DNA from: Pterois miles
Taxonomy: Eukaryota > Chordata > Actinopteri > Perciformes > Scorpaenidae
Assembly (NCBI GenBank): GCA_947000775.1
Contig: CAMQGK010000110.1
Location: 23,285,501-23,349,500 of the forward strand
DNA length: 64,000 nt
Reading direction: 5' to 3'
Shown: positions 47,978 to 60,911 of the stretch, in pieces
Layout of the letters: every line of letters begins with the position of its first letter
Position numbering within the stretch: the stretch's first letter is position 1
The notes under the pieces: model-generated
What the model was told of the DNA's origin: nothing
Seen by the model: only the letters and a program-made list of their open reading frames with translations
Databases searched by the model: none
Translations under genes and position numbers: made by a program

Positions 47978-48032
<55 letters not shown>

Positions 48033-48996
48033 CAGGCAATATTTAAATACTGAAATACTGAATATTTATATTATATTAACCCTCTTCCCTTTAGATTCAA
48101 TAGAGTGCACATTTTGTCCCGAGGACTACTGGTCTAACAACAACAGAACAGCCTGCATCCCCAAGAAGGTGGAGTTTTTGGCCTATGATTCCTTGGGAAT
48201 AGCCCTGACAGTGATCTCTGCAGTAGGTGCCTGCCTCACCATAGCGGTCTTTGCAGTTTTTTTCTACCACAGAAACACAGCCATCGTCCGTGTGAATAAC
48301 TCCGAACTCAGCTTCTTCATCCTGTTCGCTCTGACTCTGTGCTTCCTGTGTTCCCTGGTGTTCATTGGAGAGCCAACATCTTGGTCCTGCATGCTGCGCC
48401 ACACTGCTTTTAGCATCACATTTTCACTTTGCATCTCCTGCATCCTGGGGAAGACCCTGGTGGTGTTGGCTGCTTTCACTGCCACCAGGCCAGGGGACAA
48501 CATCATGAAGTGGTTGGGGCCCAAGCAGCAGAGGGCCATTATCTTTATTTGCACTATAATTCAGGTGGTTATCTGTGCTGCCTGGCTCATTGATGCTCCC
48601 CCTTTTCCATCACGAAATACAAAATATGAACGCTCAAAGATCATACTGGAGTGCAGCGTGGGCTCCAGCCTTGCATTTTGGTGTGTTCTGGGATACATTG
48701 GTCTACAGGCCTCTCTGTGCTTCATACTGGCTTTTTTGGCCCGTAAGTTGCCGGGCAACTTCAATGAGGCGAAGTTCATCACTTTCAGCATGCTGATCTT
48801 CTGCGCTGTGTGGCTTGCATTCATTCCTGCTTATGTCAGTTCTCCTGGAAACTACGCAGATGCCGTGGAGTCATTTGCCATTCTGGGTTCCAGCTTTGGC
48901 TTATTGGTCTGCCTTTTTGCTCCGAAATGTTATATTATTTTACTGAAGCCAGAAAAGAATACAAAACAGCATCTAATGGGAAAAGAAAAGAAATAG
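43245..48996 (+). CDS. OlfC/V2R-type olfactory receptor, gene 9 (eight exons, two extra introns)
   Basis: Exons 43245-43501, 44197-44485, 44580-44666, 44809-45000, 45551-46084, 46162-46386, 47841-47964 and 48095-48996, summing to 2610 nt (869 aa). The exon equivalent to exon 3 elsewhere is cut into three parts (87+192+534 = 813 nt, exactly the length of gene 4 exon 3). The signal region is long and Pro-rich (YPSPPPSAAK). Pocket block GESGSAQSI; ACLTDRRKYPTFFRV, WTWVGLV and SEAWVT follow. The fourth domain exon ends with a GC donor (GAG|GCAAGC). The Cys-rich exon reads SVCSSSCLPGSRKA. The helix exon has GEPTSWSCMLRHTAFSITFS and FNEAKFITFSML. The product should be a membrane receptor of olfactory neurons. 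All frames are open if the GC donor is used. Confidence 0.9.
46775..47208. mobile_element. TTAA-flanked MITE, copy 1, in intron of gene 9
   Basis: The left end TTTAAAGGAACAGTGTG matches the reverse complement of the right end, TTTAAAGGTGCAGTGTG, with two mismatches. A related copy follows at 47284. Confidence 0.75.
47284..47747. mobile_element. TTAA-flanked MITE, copy 2, same orientation
   Basis: Starts TTTAAAGAGACAGTGTGTAA, ends CACACTTTACCTTGAA, and shares the interior of copy 1: GAGTCCGCCATGTTGCT, CTACATAGGGAGC and CACTAGATGCCGCC. Confidence 0.7.
47982..48029. repeat. (CT)n microsatellite
   Basis: Dinucleotide run in the last intron of gene 9, about 65 bp before the 7-helix exon acceptor. 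Confidence 0.95.
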
Positions 48997-49189
48997 CATG
49001 CTATAAGTTAACGTTTAAAAACATCTGAGATTTCTATCCTATGTTATTTAGAAATAGCTTGGGCAAATTATGATTCATTTCACATTTGTGTTAAACTGGT
49101 GATGATAGTTGTGTCCAACTGTTATTGCAAGTGCTGTACAGTGTAAAAGAACATGGATAAATATACAACTTTAATGTATGTTTTGAAAA

Positions 49190-49195
49190 AATAAA
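49190..49195 (+). terminator. Candidate polyadenylation signal of gene 9
   Basis: AATAAA 194 bp after the gene 9 stop. Confidence 0.45.
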
Positions 49196-49749
49196 GATAT
49201 TTAGTGGTGACTTTTCTTTGGAGTTTCTGGGGCTCAGTTTGTTGGTCAACATTTTTGTACAAATGAGACAAAAATTCAGCAGTATAATGTGTGCTAATAT
49301 ATTCCAACATAATCAGACAAATGTGTGATGATTTTCAGTTATGACCTCACCGTTGTAGAGAAACATGGATTTTCATTTTCATAAATAAATAAACAAAGTG
49401 CATAGGTGATGATCTGGGGATGAAATGCACACGGAGGAAGGAACACGGAGCACAACACAAGGATGCAAGCACCAGGCCAAGGACCAGGAAAAAAAAAGGT
49501 GTACAATTGTGCACAAAGATGACCATGCTTAAAGGTGAGATTGCTTTAAATTAAAAGGTCAGCTTCATATACCAAGGTGGTGATGATGATAGACTCATCA
49601 GGTCAGATTGCATACTGCGTTCACATGGACCAGTTTTTTTCAAAATATAATCAGCTGGGTCTGGTTTACTGGAGGTTCGGGTCAAACCATTAATGCAGTG
49701 ACAAAGTGTAAAAGTGATGTGGTTGAGGATGTTAATTGTATGATTTGAT

Positions 49750-49842
<93 letters not shown>

Positions 49843-50499
49843 CCCATCCTAAGCTTAAGGAGAAGTTGGCTGCTGTGATACAATTCAGTGTGAGCTGGGG
49901 ATCAAGCAGACAACCCTGTGGTTAAAGGATGATCCCCTGAGCCACAGCCAAATATATTAATCTATTAATGTCACCCATCCATTTCAGTTCGTATTTGTTT
50001 GATTAAAGGACTGACTACAAGTCCAAAGGTTTTAAGCATAAATTAATTTGTGTTTTGGTGACATCAGTCTCAGGCATGCCAGGCATCCACTTTTTTATTA
50101 AAGGAGTAACAGTACTGATCTCTAACACCCCTCTCCACTAACTTGTAAAACTGTTCAAATCACTCAACTTCCAGATTTGAAGAGCAATATCTTCACAAAT
50201 GTTTATTTTTTTTTCCTTTCTCTGTAAAAATAATTTTCATGTACCAAATAACAATAACATGAAGATATACAACATATAACATATTGTATATGACATGAGA
50301 GTATAGTCTTCAGTGACTGACCCAGCCCAAGCCGGTATTAAAATGGCCCAGGGTAATCAATAGTGACAGATCTGACAACCAATCACTACTGATTTTCCTT
50401 GCTAAAAGTGGTGTTTCCATCCAATGCTGGAGCGAGGGAGGTTCTAGACAGGCAGTCTAGATGCTAATCACAGTCATTCACACCCCCACAGAGGTCCAA
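49196..50499. other. Intergenic, no gene seen
   Basis: Unremarkable AT-rich sequence apart from the (TA)n run at 49752-49840. Confidence 0.4.
49752..49840. repeat. Long (TA)n microsatellite
   Basis: About 88 bp of pure TA. Confidence 0.95.
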
Positions 50500-51475
50500 T
50501 GGGATAGCAGAGAGATTTTTCAAAAGGTTTGTGGTCATTTTATTGGCCGGAGTTTTTAACCCCGCCCACTTACACCGTTTTCCAGGAAGTGACTTTTTTT
50601 TTTCCAGGAAGTTCAAATTCCCAGTCATGGAGGCTTTAAGACCACATGTTGCAGTTAATGTGAAAATGTAATGGTGACCTGCATTGTGCACCAAATGCAA
50701 AATGAGAGTTTTGCTCATGGGGAGGCCATTTTGCAAGTAAGTACAAACAGTGAACAGTTGGCATTCTTTGCAGTTTATTTTTTGCAGTTTGTATGGTGTA
50801 TTTATTTTTGTTATGTTGGCTTTCTGCTTGTTGTGATATTATGACCTACTAAACTGTCAGTATGTAGCTTAGGTCTTACTAATGAGTCTGAGAACCGTGG
50901 CTTTTTGTGAATGGTGTTTGCTGACTGCTTTGCTATCACTGCCATGTCATGATGTTGGCCTTGTAGCTGTTATTCAGGGGCCTAAATTTGTTTTGAATTC
51001 TTTTACTCGTGAAAAAGAAGATGCATCTCTTTATTTATAACATACATATAGAGAGTACAGCACAATCCTTTGGACTCAAGGATGTTTTGTTTGGATTTAT
51101 TTCCCTTTATAAGTTTGTGATATAGCCACCACATCTCTAGGCCATGCTACATTACCACAGCTAGGCTCAATGCAGCCAAATGTAAAATACACTGTTTTAA
51201 TTTTACTGTTTCAAACCAACTGTGAAATCATGGTTCTGGTTTTTTTAATCTGGTCTCTCTTCTCCTTTTCTTTCCATTCAAATTAAAGGAAAGCTTTCAC
51301 CTGTTTCTGCAATATGACAAACGAAAGGAACTGACATGCAACTGGACTTGAATGTTGAAGTTTCCCTCAGCCACCATAGCATGTTAAAGTGCCATCAAAT
51401 GCCTGATGAAATGGTATCCTTTCTTAATGTGATGTAATTCCTGTTGTAACCAGTTTAAAAGTTGAGACATGTAAG
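50500..51475. repeat. Unit A of a diverged direct duplication
   Basis: Shares ordered blocks with the following unit: TTCCAGGAAGT; GCAGTTAATGTGAAAATGTA; TTCTTTGCAGTTTATT; GACCTACTAAACT; GTAGCTGTTATTCA; TTACCACAGCTA; TTAATGTGATGTAA. No protein frame is conserved. Function unknown; it could be an old transposon or a non-coding transcription unit. Confidence 0.65.
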
Positions 51476-53289
51476 TTAAAACAATAAGATTGCAATGGGA
51501 TGTTGCTCAAAATGTTTGTAATGGCTTTATTGGCTGGAGTTTTAGTCCCGCCTACTTGTGCAGCAGTTCACCCACATTTCCAGGAAGTAACTCTTACCAG
51601 GAAGTTAAAATTCCCATTTCTTGAACTCTCTGGTCCCATGTGTTCCAAGCAGTTAATGTGAAAATGTATTTGACTGTCTTTATTCTCAAACAAGCTGAAT
51701 CAGTCAAAGATTGAGTAATTCAGTAGGTGAGCAAGGGGCAGTTTGAGCAATCCCATTCTTAAAGGAAATTGTTTGGTAACTTATTACAAAAATCTGCAGC
51801 AAAGAAAGGAAGGCAGCCATGTTTTCAACCAGCAAAGTGTGTGATTAAGACTGAACTTTAAACCTGACAACATTTTCCAACTAATAAAAATGCACAGTTG
51901 GAACTGGTCATCAAGTCTCTGGTAAAGCTGAAGGCCAAGGGAACAAATATCCTCCAGAAGATCGGCACCGGACCTTTTTGCAAGTGACCGCAAACAGTAA
52001 GCAGTTGTCCTTCTTTGCAGTTTATTTCTTGTAGTTTGTATGGTGTGTTTTTGTGTTTGGCTGTCTATAATGTTGTGACCTACTAAACTCACTATGCTTA
52101 GGTCTTATTAATGAGTCTAATAGTCATAGCTATGGACTGAGCTGCTGCCGCCCCAAAACATCCCATCCTCGTCACATGTTTTGGGGCGGCAGTAGTTCAG
52201 TCTGGAGGGACTTGGTTTAGGAATCGGAGGGTCACCGGTTCAAGTCCCAACATGGACCAAGACCAACTGGTTGCTGGAGAGGTGCCTGTTTACCTCTTGG
52301 GCACTGCCGAGGTGCCCCTGAGCAAGGCACCAAACCCCCAACTGCTCGGGGCGCTTGTCAGGAGCAGCCCCCTCACTCTGACATCTCTCCATTAATGCAT
52401 GTATGTGTACTGTGTGAAATTAACAAGAGCGTAAAAACTGAATTTCCCTACGGGGATTAATAAAGGTTCATCTTATCTTATCTTTTTGTGATTGGAGTGT
52501 GTGTGTTGTGTCTGACTGCCTTGCCATCTCTGCCGTGCAATGATGGAGCCTTGTAGCTGTTATTCAATGTTTATTTTGACTGCTTACTTATGATAGAGAT
52601 CATACACCACTGAATTTTACCATACATCTAGAAAGTATGCACCATTGGTAGGATTTTTATTCCCTTTGCAGGTTTGTGGCATGCCGGCATACTTGCCAAC
52701 TGTCACAGTTTTCAAGGGAGACTGACATTTTTCATTGCCCTCCACCAGTTTCCTCCTGGAGTCACAATTCTTCCATATTTCTCTTGGTTTTTAGCAAATT
52801 TTCCCACTTTTTTTCTTTTTTTCCTTTTCATAATCATAGCCAGTTTCTGGACCTGCATAGTTCATATAATCCCTTTATGCTAGAGTCACACACCAAGTTC
52901 ACACCAGATGGGTGAATAATTCAGTTTTTTTTCCTGGAAGTTAAAGGTAAAATCAAATCCCAAGGATTGTAGTATGATATCCACATCTCTGTGCCAGGCT
53001 ACGTTACCACAGCTAAGCTTGATGCAGTCTATTGTAAAATGAACTTTTTTCACTGTTTAAATTTATACTGTTTCAAATTAACTGTGAAAGGATATTTCTG
53101 TTTATGTTTTGTTTTTTAAACCAAGCTTTTCTTTTGTTTTCTCTTCAAATATTTTGTAGGCAAGCTAATGAAGTGATATACTGGGATTGAGCCTTGAAGT
53201 TCCCAGCAGCCCCCAGAACATCTAAAAGTGCTCTTCAAAGGCCTGAAGAAATGGTACCCTTACTTCCTTAATGTGATGTAACTCCTGTT
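51476..53289. repeat. Unit B of the duplication, enlarged by insertions
   Basis: Same block order as unit A but about 1.8 kb, with extra sequence at about 51690-51950, a SINE at 52181-52483 and extra sequence at about 52680-52960. Its right end, GATCTACAAAAGG, is the exact point where the satellite begins. Confidence 0.65.
52181..52483 (+). mobile_element. tRNA-derived SINE
   Basis: The head is tRNA-like, with a degenerate A box (TAGTTCAGTCTGG) near 52193 and a B box (GGTTCAAGTCC) at 52237-52247. The body has GAGGTGCCCCTGAGCAAGGC, and the 3' tail is GATTAATAAAGG with short TCTTA repeats. It is inserted in unit B; the homologous site in unit A is empty. Confidence 0.8.
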
Positions 53290-54344
53290 GTCTGATCTAC
53301 AAAAGGTAGGTGTCAGTTATACTTCATCTAACGGCGATGTCTCTCTGTCCAACATGGCCGCCGTGCCATGGGCTGTCTGTCTGTACAACATGGCCGCCCA
53401 ACATGGCCGCCGTGCCATGTCTGTTAGTCTGCCCAACATGGCTGCCGTGCCATGTCTGTCTATGTAAGCAGCTAGGATCAATATTGGTGCAATAACTTAT
53501 TTTCAGGTAGATCTTCAAAGGTAGGTGGCTCTTAGTTTTATTGAAGTCTGTGTTGTGTCTTTGGTTGGCCGCCGTGCCTTCCTATCTGTCTTCCTATTAT
53601 GGCTGCCGTGCCAGGTGTCTCTCCATCTTTCGAATGAAGATTTATTGTCACATACACAATGATAGACAACACATTGTGATTAAATTATTAGGAAATAGTT
53701 CCAGAATGCAACCTAACAATAGAAAGATGAATTAGGTTTACAAAAAATGTAGTTAAACACAAACGGACTAACTTTCAATGAGTTGTTAATAGTTTCAGAA
53801 GCAAAAAGCAATATAATATCTAATAATCTACCAAAGGTAAGTGCCGTTTGTGTTTTAAGACTTGGCCGCCGTGCCATGTCTGTCTGTCTTGCTTCAAATC
53901 ACATCAAATGTCCTTGTTGTCAAACACAATACACAGAACTTATAGTGAAATTTTAGGTGTGAAGCTCCAGAATGCAACCTAACAATAAAAGTTAGGTATC
54001 AATTAACATAGTTGGGTACAAAAGGTAGGTGTTTTTTTTTTTTTTTCTGTGTGTGAAGTTTGTGTTGTGTCTTTTTTTGGCCGCCGTGCCAACCTATCTG
54101 TCTTCCTATTATGGCTGCCGTGCCAGGTGTCTCTCCATCTCTCTAATCAAGGTTCATTGTCACATACACAATGATAGACAATTCATATTGCGATAAAATT
54201 ATTATTTAATAGCTCTAGAATGCAATTTGACAATAGAAAGAGCAATTAGGCTTACAAACGTTGTAGTGAAACACAATAATCAGAATAAGTTTCAATGAGT
54301 TAATGGTTTCAGGAACAAAAAATATAATAATGATGATCTACAAA
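53290..54344. repeat. Leading partial copy of the higher-order repeat
   Basis: Begins with a local tandem of about 50 bp words (CATGGCCGCCGTGCCATG, 53340-53460), then sub-units b, c and d. It lacks sub-unit e and most of a, as expected at an array edge. Confidence 0.75.
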
Positions 54345-55987
54345 AGTAAGTCCATCCATCCATCGTCAACCGCTCATCCGTTAGGAGTCTCTAGGGGGCT
54401 GGAGCCGATCCCAGCATGCATTGGGAGAGGTTGACAGTCCATCGCAGGGCACACAGAGACAGACAACATAGAGAAAGGCGGGCAATTTACAGTAATCACT
54501 TAGCCTAAATTGCATGTCATTGGACTGTGGGTGTAATCCGGAGTAGCCGGAGAATACCCACGCTTACACGTGGAGAACATGCAAACTCCACACAGCAGAA
54601 CCCCAAGCTGGATTCGAACCTGCGACACTCTTGATGTGAGGTGAGCGTGGCAACCACTGCACCACCGTGCAGCACCAAAAGGTAAGTGTCGTTTATATTT
54701 TGACTATCCATCTATTTCTCTCTGTATCACTTGGCCGCCGTGCCATGTCTGTCTGTCCAACATGGCCGCCGTGCCAAATCTGTCCATCTATCTCACATCA
54801 AATCATATCAAGTGTTGCTGTCAAACACAATACACAGTACACCATATAGTGACACTGTTAGATATCTAGCTCCAGAATGCAACCAAACAAGATGGATAAA
54901 TTGGTTTTACAAAAATTTAAGTAAAACAACAAACAATATAATCACTTAATAGTTAAACTGAAACTAAATTGAATAGTTAAACTGGTACATAATTAAATCA
55001 TATACAAACTATAGGTGACATCAGGATAACAGTGATGTTTGACAGGTCAGTGAACTGCAAATGATGTACAGCATATCTATCATGGCCGCTCTGCCATGTC
55101 CATTTATGTAGTCAGCTAGGATCAATATTGGTGCAATGACTTTTAATTTACAGGTAGATCTACAAAAGGTAGGTGTGTTTTTTTTAGTATTATTGAAGTG
55201 TTTGGTTGGCCGCCGTGCCTTCCTATCTGTCTTCCTATTATGGCTGCCGTGCCACGTGTCTCTCCATCTTTCAAATCAAGATTTATTGTCATACACAATG
55301 ATAGACAACACATTTTGTGATTAAATTATAAGGAAATAGTTCCAGAATGCAACCTAACAATAGAAAGATGAATTAGGTTTACAAAAAATGTAGTTAAACA
55401 TAAACAGACTAAGTTTCAATGAGTTGTCAATAGTTTCAGAAGCAAAAAGCAATATAATATCTAATAATCTACCAAAGGTAAGTGCCGTTTGTGTTTAAAG
55501 ACTTGGCCGCCGTGCCATGTCTGTCTGTCTTACATCAAATCACATCAAATATTCTTGTCAAACACAATACACAGAACTTATAGTGAAATTTTAGGTGTGA
55601 AGCTCCAGATTGCAACCTAACAATAAAAGTTAGGTATCAATTAACATAGTTGGGTACAAAAGGTAGGTGTTTTTTTTTTTTTTTTTTTCTGTGTGTGAAG
55701 TTTGTGTTGTGTCTTTTTTTGGCCGCCGTGCCAACCTATCTGTCTTCCTATTATGGCTGCCGTGCCATGTGTCTCTCCATCTCTCTAATCAAGGTTCATT
55801 GTCACATACACAATGATAGACAATTCATATTGCGATAAAATTATTATTTAATAGCTCTAGAATGCAATTTGACAATAGAAAGAGCAATTAGGCTTACAAA
55901 AATTGTACTGAAACACAATAATCAGAATAAGTTTCAATGAGTTAATGGTTTCAGGAACAAAAAATATAATAATGATGATCTACAAAA
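54345..55987. repeat. Higher-order repeat copy 1
   Basis: Sub-units e-a-b-c-d. The captured repeat fragment is at 54345-54680. Confidence 0.85.
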
Positions 55988-57311
55988 GGTAAGTCCATCC
56001 ATCCATCGTCATACGCTCATCCCGTTAGGAGTCTCTAGGGGGCTGGAGCCGATCCCAGCATGCATTGGGACAGGTTGACAGTCCATCGCAGGGCACACAG
56101 AGACAGACAACATCGAGAAAGGCGGGCAATTTACAGTAATCACTTAGCCTAAATTGCATGTCATTGGACTGTGGGTGTAATCCGGAGTAGCCGGAGAATA
56201 CCCACGCTTACACGTGGAGAACATGCAAACTCCACACAGCAGAACCCCAAGCTGGATTCGAACCTGCGACACTCTTGATGTGAGGTGAGCGTGCCAACCA
56301 CTGCACCACCGTGCAGCACCAAAAGGTAAGTGTCGTTTATATTTTGACTATCCATCTATTTCTCTCTGTATCACTTGGCCGCCGTGCCATGTCTGTCTGT
56401 CCAACATGGCCGCCGTGCCAAATCTGTCCATCTATCTCACATCAAATCATATCAAGTGTTGCTGTCAAACACAAGACACAGTACACCATATAGTGACACT
56501 GTTAGATATCTAGCTCCAGAATGCAACCTAACAAGCTAGATAAATTGGTTTTACAAAAATTTAAGTAAAACAACAAACATATAATCACTTAATAGTTAAA
56601 TTGAAATTTAATTGAATAGTTAAACTGGTACATAATTATATACAGAATATAGGTGACATCAGGATAACAGTGATGTTTGACAGGTGATTGAACTGCAAAT
56701 GATATGCAGCGTATCTATCATGGCCGCTCTGCCATGTCCATTTATGCAGTCAGCTAGGATCAATATTGGTGCAATGACTTTTAATTTACAGGTAGATCTA
56801 CAAAAGGTAGGTGTGTTTTTTTTAGTATTATTGAAGTGTTTGGTTGGCCGCCGTGCCTTCCTATCTGTCTTCCTATTATGGCTGCCGTGCCAGGTGTCTC
56901 TCCATCTTTCAAATCAAGATTTATTGTCACATACACAATGATAGACAACACATTTTGTGATTAAATTATTAGGAAATAGTTCCAGAATGCAACCCTGACA
57001 ATAGAAAGATGAATTAGGTTTACAAAAAATGTAGTTAAACATAAACAGACTAAGTTTCAATGTGTTGTCAATAGTTTCAGAAGCAAAAAGCAATATAATA
57101 TCTAATAATCTACCAAAGGTAAGTGCCGTTTGTGTTTAAAGACTTGGCCGCCGTGCCATGTCTGTCTGTCTTACATCAAATCACATCAAATATTCTTGTC
57201 AAACACAATACACAGAACTTATAGTGAAATTTTTGGTGTGAAGCTCCAGAATGCAACCTAACAATAAAAGTTAGGTATCAATTAACATAGTTGGGTACAA
57301 AAGGTAGGTGG

Positions 57312-57344
<33 letters not shown>

Positions 57345-57634
57345 AAGTTTGTGTTGTGTCTTTTTTTGGCCGCCGTGCCAACCTATCTGTCTTCCTATTA
57401 TGGCTGCCGTGCCATGTGTCTCTCCATCTCTCTAATCAAGGTTCATTGTCACATACACAATGATAGACAATTCATATTGCGATAAAATTATTATTTAATA
57501 GCTCTAGAATGCAATTTGACAATAGAAAGATCAATTAGGTTTACAAAAATTGTAGTGAAACACAATAATCAGAATAAGTTTCAATGAGTTAATGGTTTCA
57601 GAAAAACAAAATATAATAATGATGATCTACAAAA
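55988..57634. repeat. Higher-order repeat copy 2
   Basis: Sub-units e-a-b-c-d. The captured repeat fragment is at 55988-56325. Confidence 0.85.
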
Positions 57635-59280
57635 GGTAAGTCCATCCATCCTTCGTCAACCGCTCATCCGTTAGGAGTCGCTGGGGGACTGGAGCCGATC
57701 CCAGCATGCATTGGGACAGGTCGCCAGTCCATCGCAAGGCACATAGAGACAGACAACATAGACACAGGCGGGCAATTTAGAGTAATCCCTTAACCTAAAT
57801 TGCATGTTATTGGACTGTGGGTGTAAGCCGGAGTACCCAGACAAAACCCACGCTTACACAGGGAGAACATGCAAACTCCACACAGCAGAACCCCAAGCCG
57901 GATTCGAACCTGCGACACTCTTGATGTGAGGTGAGCGTGCCAACCACTGCACCACCGTGCAGCACCAAAAGGTAAGTGTCGTTTATATTTTGACTACCCA
58001 TCTATTTTTCTCTGTATCACTTGGCCGCCGTGCCATGTCTGTCTGTCCAACATGGCCGCCGTGCCAAATCTGTCCATCTATCTCACATCAAATCATATCA
58101 AGTGTTGCTGTCAAACACAAGACACAGTACACCATATAGTGACACTGTTAGATATCTAGCTCCAGAATGCAACCTAACAAGATGGATGAATTGGTTTTAC
58201 AAAAATTTAAGTAAAACAACAAACACTATAATCACTTAATAGTTAAATTGAAATTTAATTGAATAGTTAAACTGGTACATAATTAAATATATACAGAATA
58301 TAGGTGACATCAGGATAACAGTGATGTTTGACAGGTGAGTGAACTGCAAATGATGTACAGCATATCTATCATGGCCACTCTGCCATGTCCATTTATGTAG
58401 TCAGCTAGGATCAATATTGGTGCAATGACTTTTAATTTACAGGTAGATCTACAAAAGGTAGGTGTGTTTTTTTTAGTATTATTGAAGTGTTTGGTTGGCC
58501 GCCGTGCCTTCCTATCTGTCTTCCTATTATGGCTGCCGTGCCAGGTGTCTCTCCATCTTTCAAATCAAGATTTTTTGTCACATACACAATGATAGACAAC
58601 ACATTTTGTGATTAAATTATTAGGAAATAGTTCCAGAATGCAACCTAACAATAGAAAGATGAATTAGGTTTACAAAAAATGTAGTTAAACATAAACAGAC
58701 TAAGTTTCAATGTGTTGTCAATAGTTTCAGAAGCAAAAAGCAATATAATATCTAATAATCTACCAAAGGTAAGTGCCGTTTGTGTTTAAAGACTTGGCCG
58801 CCGTGCCATGTCTGTCTGTCTTACATCAAATCACATCAAATATTCTTGTCAAACACAATACACAGAACTTATAGTGAAATTTTAGGTGTGAAGCTCCAGA
58901 ATGCAACCTAACAATAAAAGTTAGGTATCAATTAACATAGTTGGGTACAAAAGGTAGGTGTTTTTTTTTTTTTTTTTTTTGTGTGTGTGAAGTTTGTGTT
59001 GTGTCTGTTTTTGGCCGCCGTGCCAACCTATCTGTCTTCCTATTATGGCTGCCGTGCCATGTGTCTCTCCATCTCTCTAATCAAGGTTCATTGTCACATA
59101 CACAATGATAGACAATTCATATTGCGATAAAATTATTATTTAATAGCTCTAGAATGCAATTTGACAATAGAAAGAGCAATGAGGCTTACAAACGTTGTAG
59201 TGAAACACAATAATCAGAATAAGTTTCAATGAGTTAATGGTTTCAGGAACAAAAAAATATAATAATGATGATCTACAAAA
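57635..59280. repeat. Higher-order repeat copy 3
   Basis: Sub-units e-a-b-c-d. The e sub-unit has its own variants (for example GCCGGAGTACCCAGACAAAA) shared with copy 5, whereas copies 1, 2, 4 and 6 share the other version. Confidence 0.85.
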
Positions 59281-60911
59281 GGTAAGCTCCATCGTCAACC
59301 GTTCATCCCGTTAGGAGTCGCTGGGGGGCTGGAACCAATCCCAGCATGCATTGGGACAGGTTCACAGTCCATCGCAGGGCACACAGAGACAGACAACATA
59401 GAGAAAGGCGGGCAATTTACAGTAATCACTTAGCCTAATTTGCATGTCATTGGACTGTGGGTGTAATCCGGAGTAGCCGGAGAATACCCACGCTTACACG
59501 TGGAGAACATGCAAACTCCACACAGCAGAACCCCAAGCCGGATTCGAACCTGCGACACTCTTGATGTGAGGTGAGCGTGGCAACCACTGCACCACCGTGC
59601 AGCACCAAAAGGTAAGTGTCGTTTATATTTTGACTACCCATCTATTTCTCTCTGTATCACTTGGCCGCCGTGCCATGTCTGTCTGTCCAACATGGCCGCC
59701 GTGCCAAATCTGTCCATCTAGCTCACATCAAATCATATCAAGTGTTGCTGTCAAACACAATACACAGTACACCATATAGTGACACTGTTAGATATCTAGC
59801 TCCAGAATGCAACCTAACAAGATAGATAAATTGGTTTTACAAAAATTTAAGTAAAACAACAAACAATATAATCACTTAATAGTTAAACTGAAACTAAATT
59901 GAACAGTTAAACTGGTACATAATTAAATCATATACAAACTATAGGTGACATCAGGATAACAGTGATGTTTGACAGGTGATTGAACTGCAAATGATATGCA
60001 GCATATCTATCATGGCTGCTCTGCCATGTCCATTTATGCAGTCAGCTAGGATCAATATTGGTGCAATGACATTTCATTTACAGGTAGATCTACAAAAGGT
60101 AGGTTTGTTTTTTTTTAGTTTTGTTGAAGTGTTTGGTTGGCCGCCGTGCCTTCCTATCTGTCTTCCTATTATGGCTGCCGTGCCAGGTGTCTCTCCATCT
60201 TTCAAATCAAGATTTATTGTCACATACACAATGATAGACAACACATTTTGTGATTAAATTATTAGGAAATAGTTCCAAAATGCAACCCTGACAATAGAAA
60301 GATGAATTAGGTTTACAAAAAATGTAGTTAAACACAAACAGTCTAAGTTTCAATGAGTTGTCAATAGTTTCAGAAGCAAAAAGCAATATAATATCTAATA
60401 ATCTACCAAAGGTAAGTGCCGTTTGTGTTTAAAGACTTGGCCGCCGTGCCAAGTCTGTCTGTCTTACATCAAATCACATCAAATATTCTTGTCAGACACA
60501 ATACACAGAACTTATAATGAAATTTTAGGTGTGAAGCTCCAGAATGCAACCTAACAATAAAAGTTAGGTATCAATTAACATAGTTGGGTACAAAAGGTAG
60601 GTGTTTTTTTTTTTTTTTCTGTGTGTGAAGTTTGTGTTGTGTCTTTTTTTGGCCGCCGTGCCAACCTATCTGTCTTCCTATTATGGCTGCCGTGCCATGT
60701 GTCTCTCCATCTCTCAAATCAAGTTTCATTGTCACATACACAATGATACACAATTCATATTTTGATAAAAATTTTTTAATTGCTCCAGAATGCAATTTGA
60801 CAAGAGATCAATTAGGTTTACAAAAATTGTCGTGAAACACAATAATCAGAATAGGTTTCAATGAGTTAATGGTTTCAGAAAAACAAAATATAATAATGAT
60901 GATCTACAAAA
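59281..60911. repeat. Higher-order repeat copy 4
   Basis: Sub-units e-a-b-c-d. The tetranucleotide tail of sub-unit e is shortened here (AAGCTCCATCG). Confidence 0.85.

Noticed and set aside
51400..53290. C/D-box snoRNA-like words (CTGATGA, GTGATGT) in the duplicated units and array
   Set aside because: No matched C, D' and D box set with a terminal stem could be found by eye.
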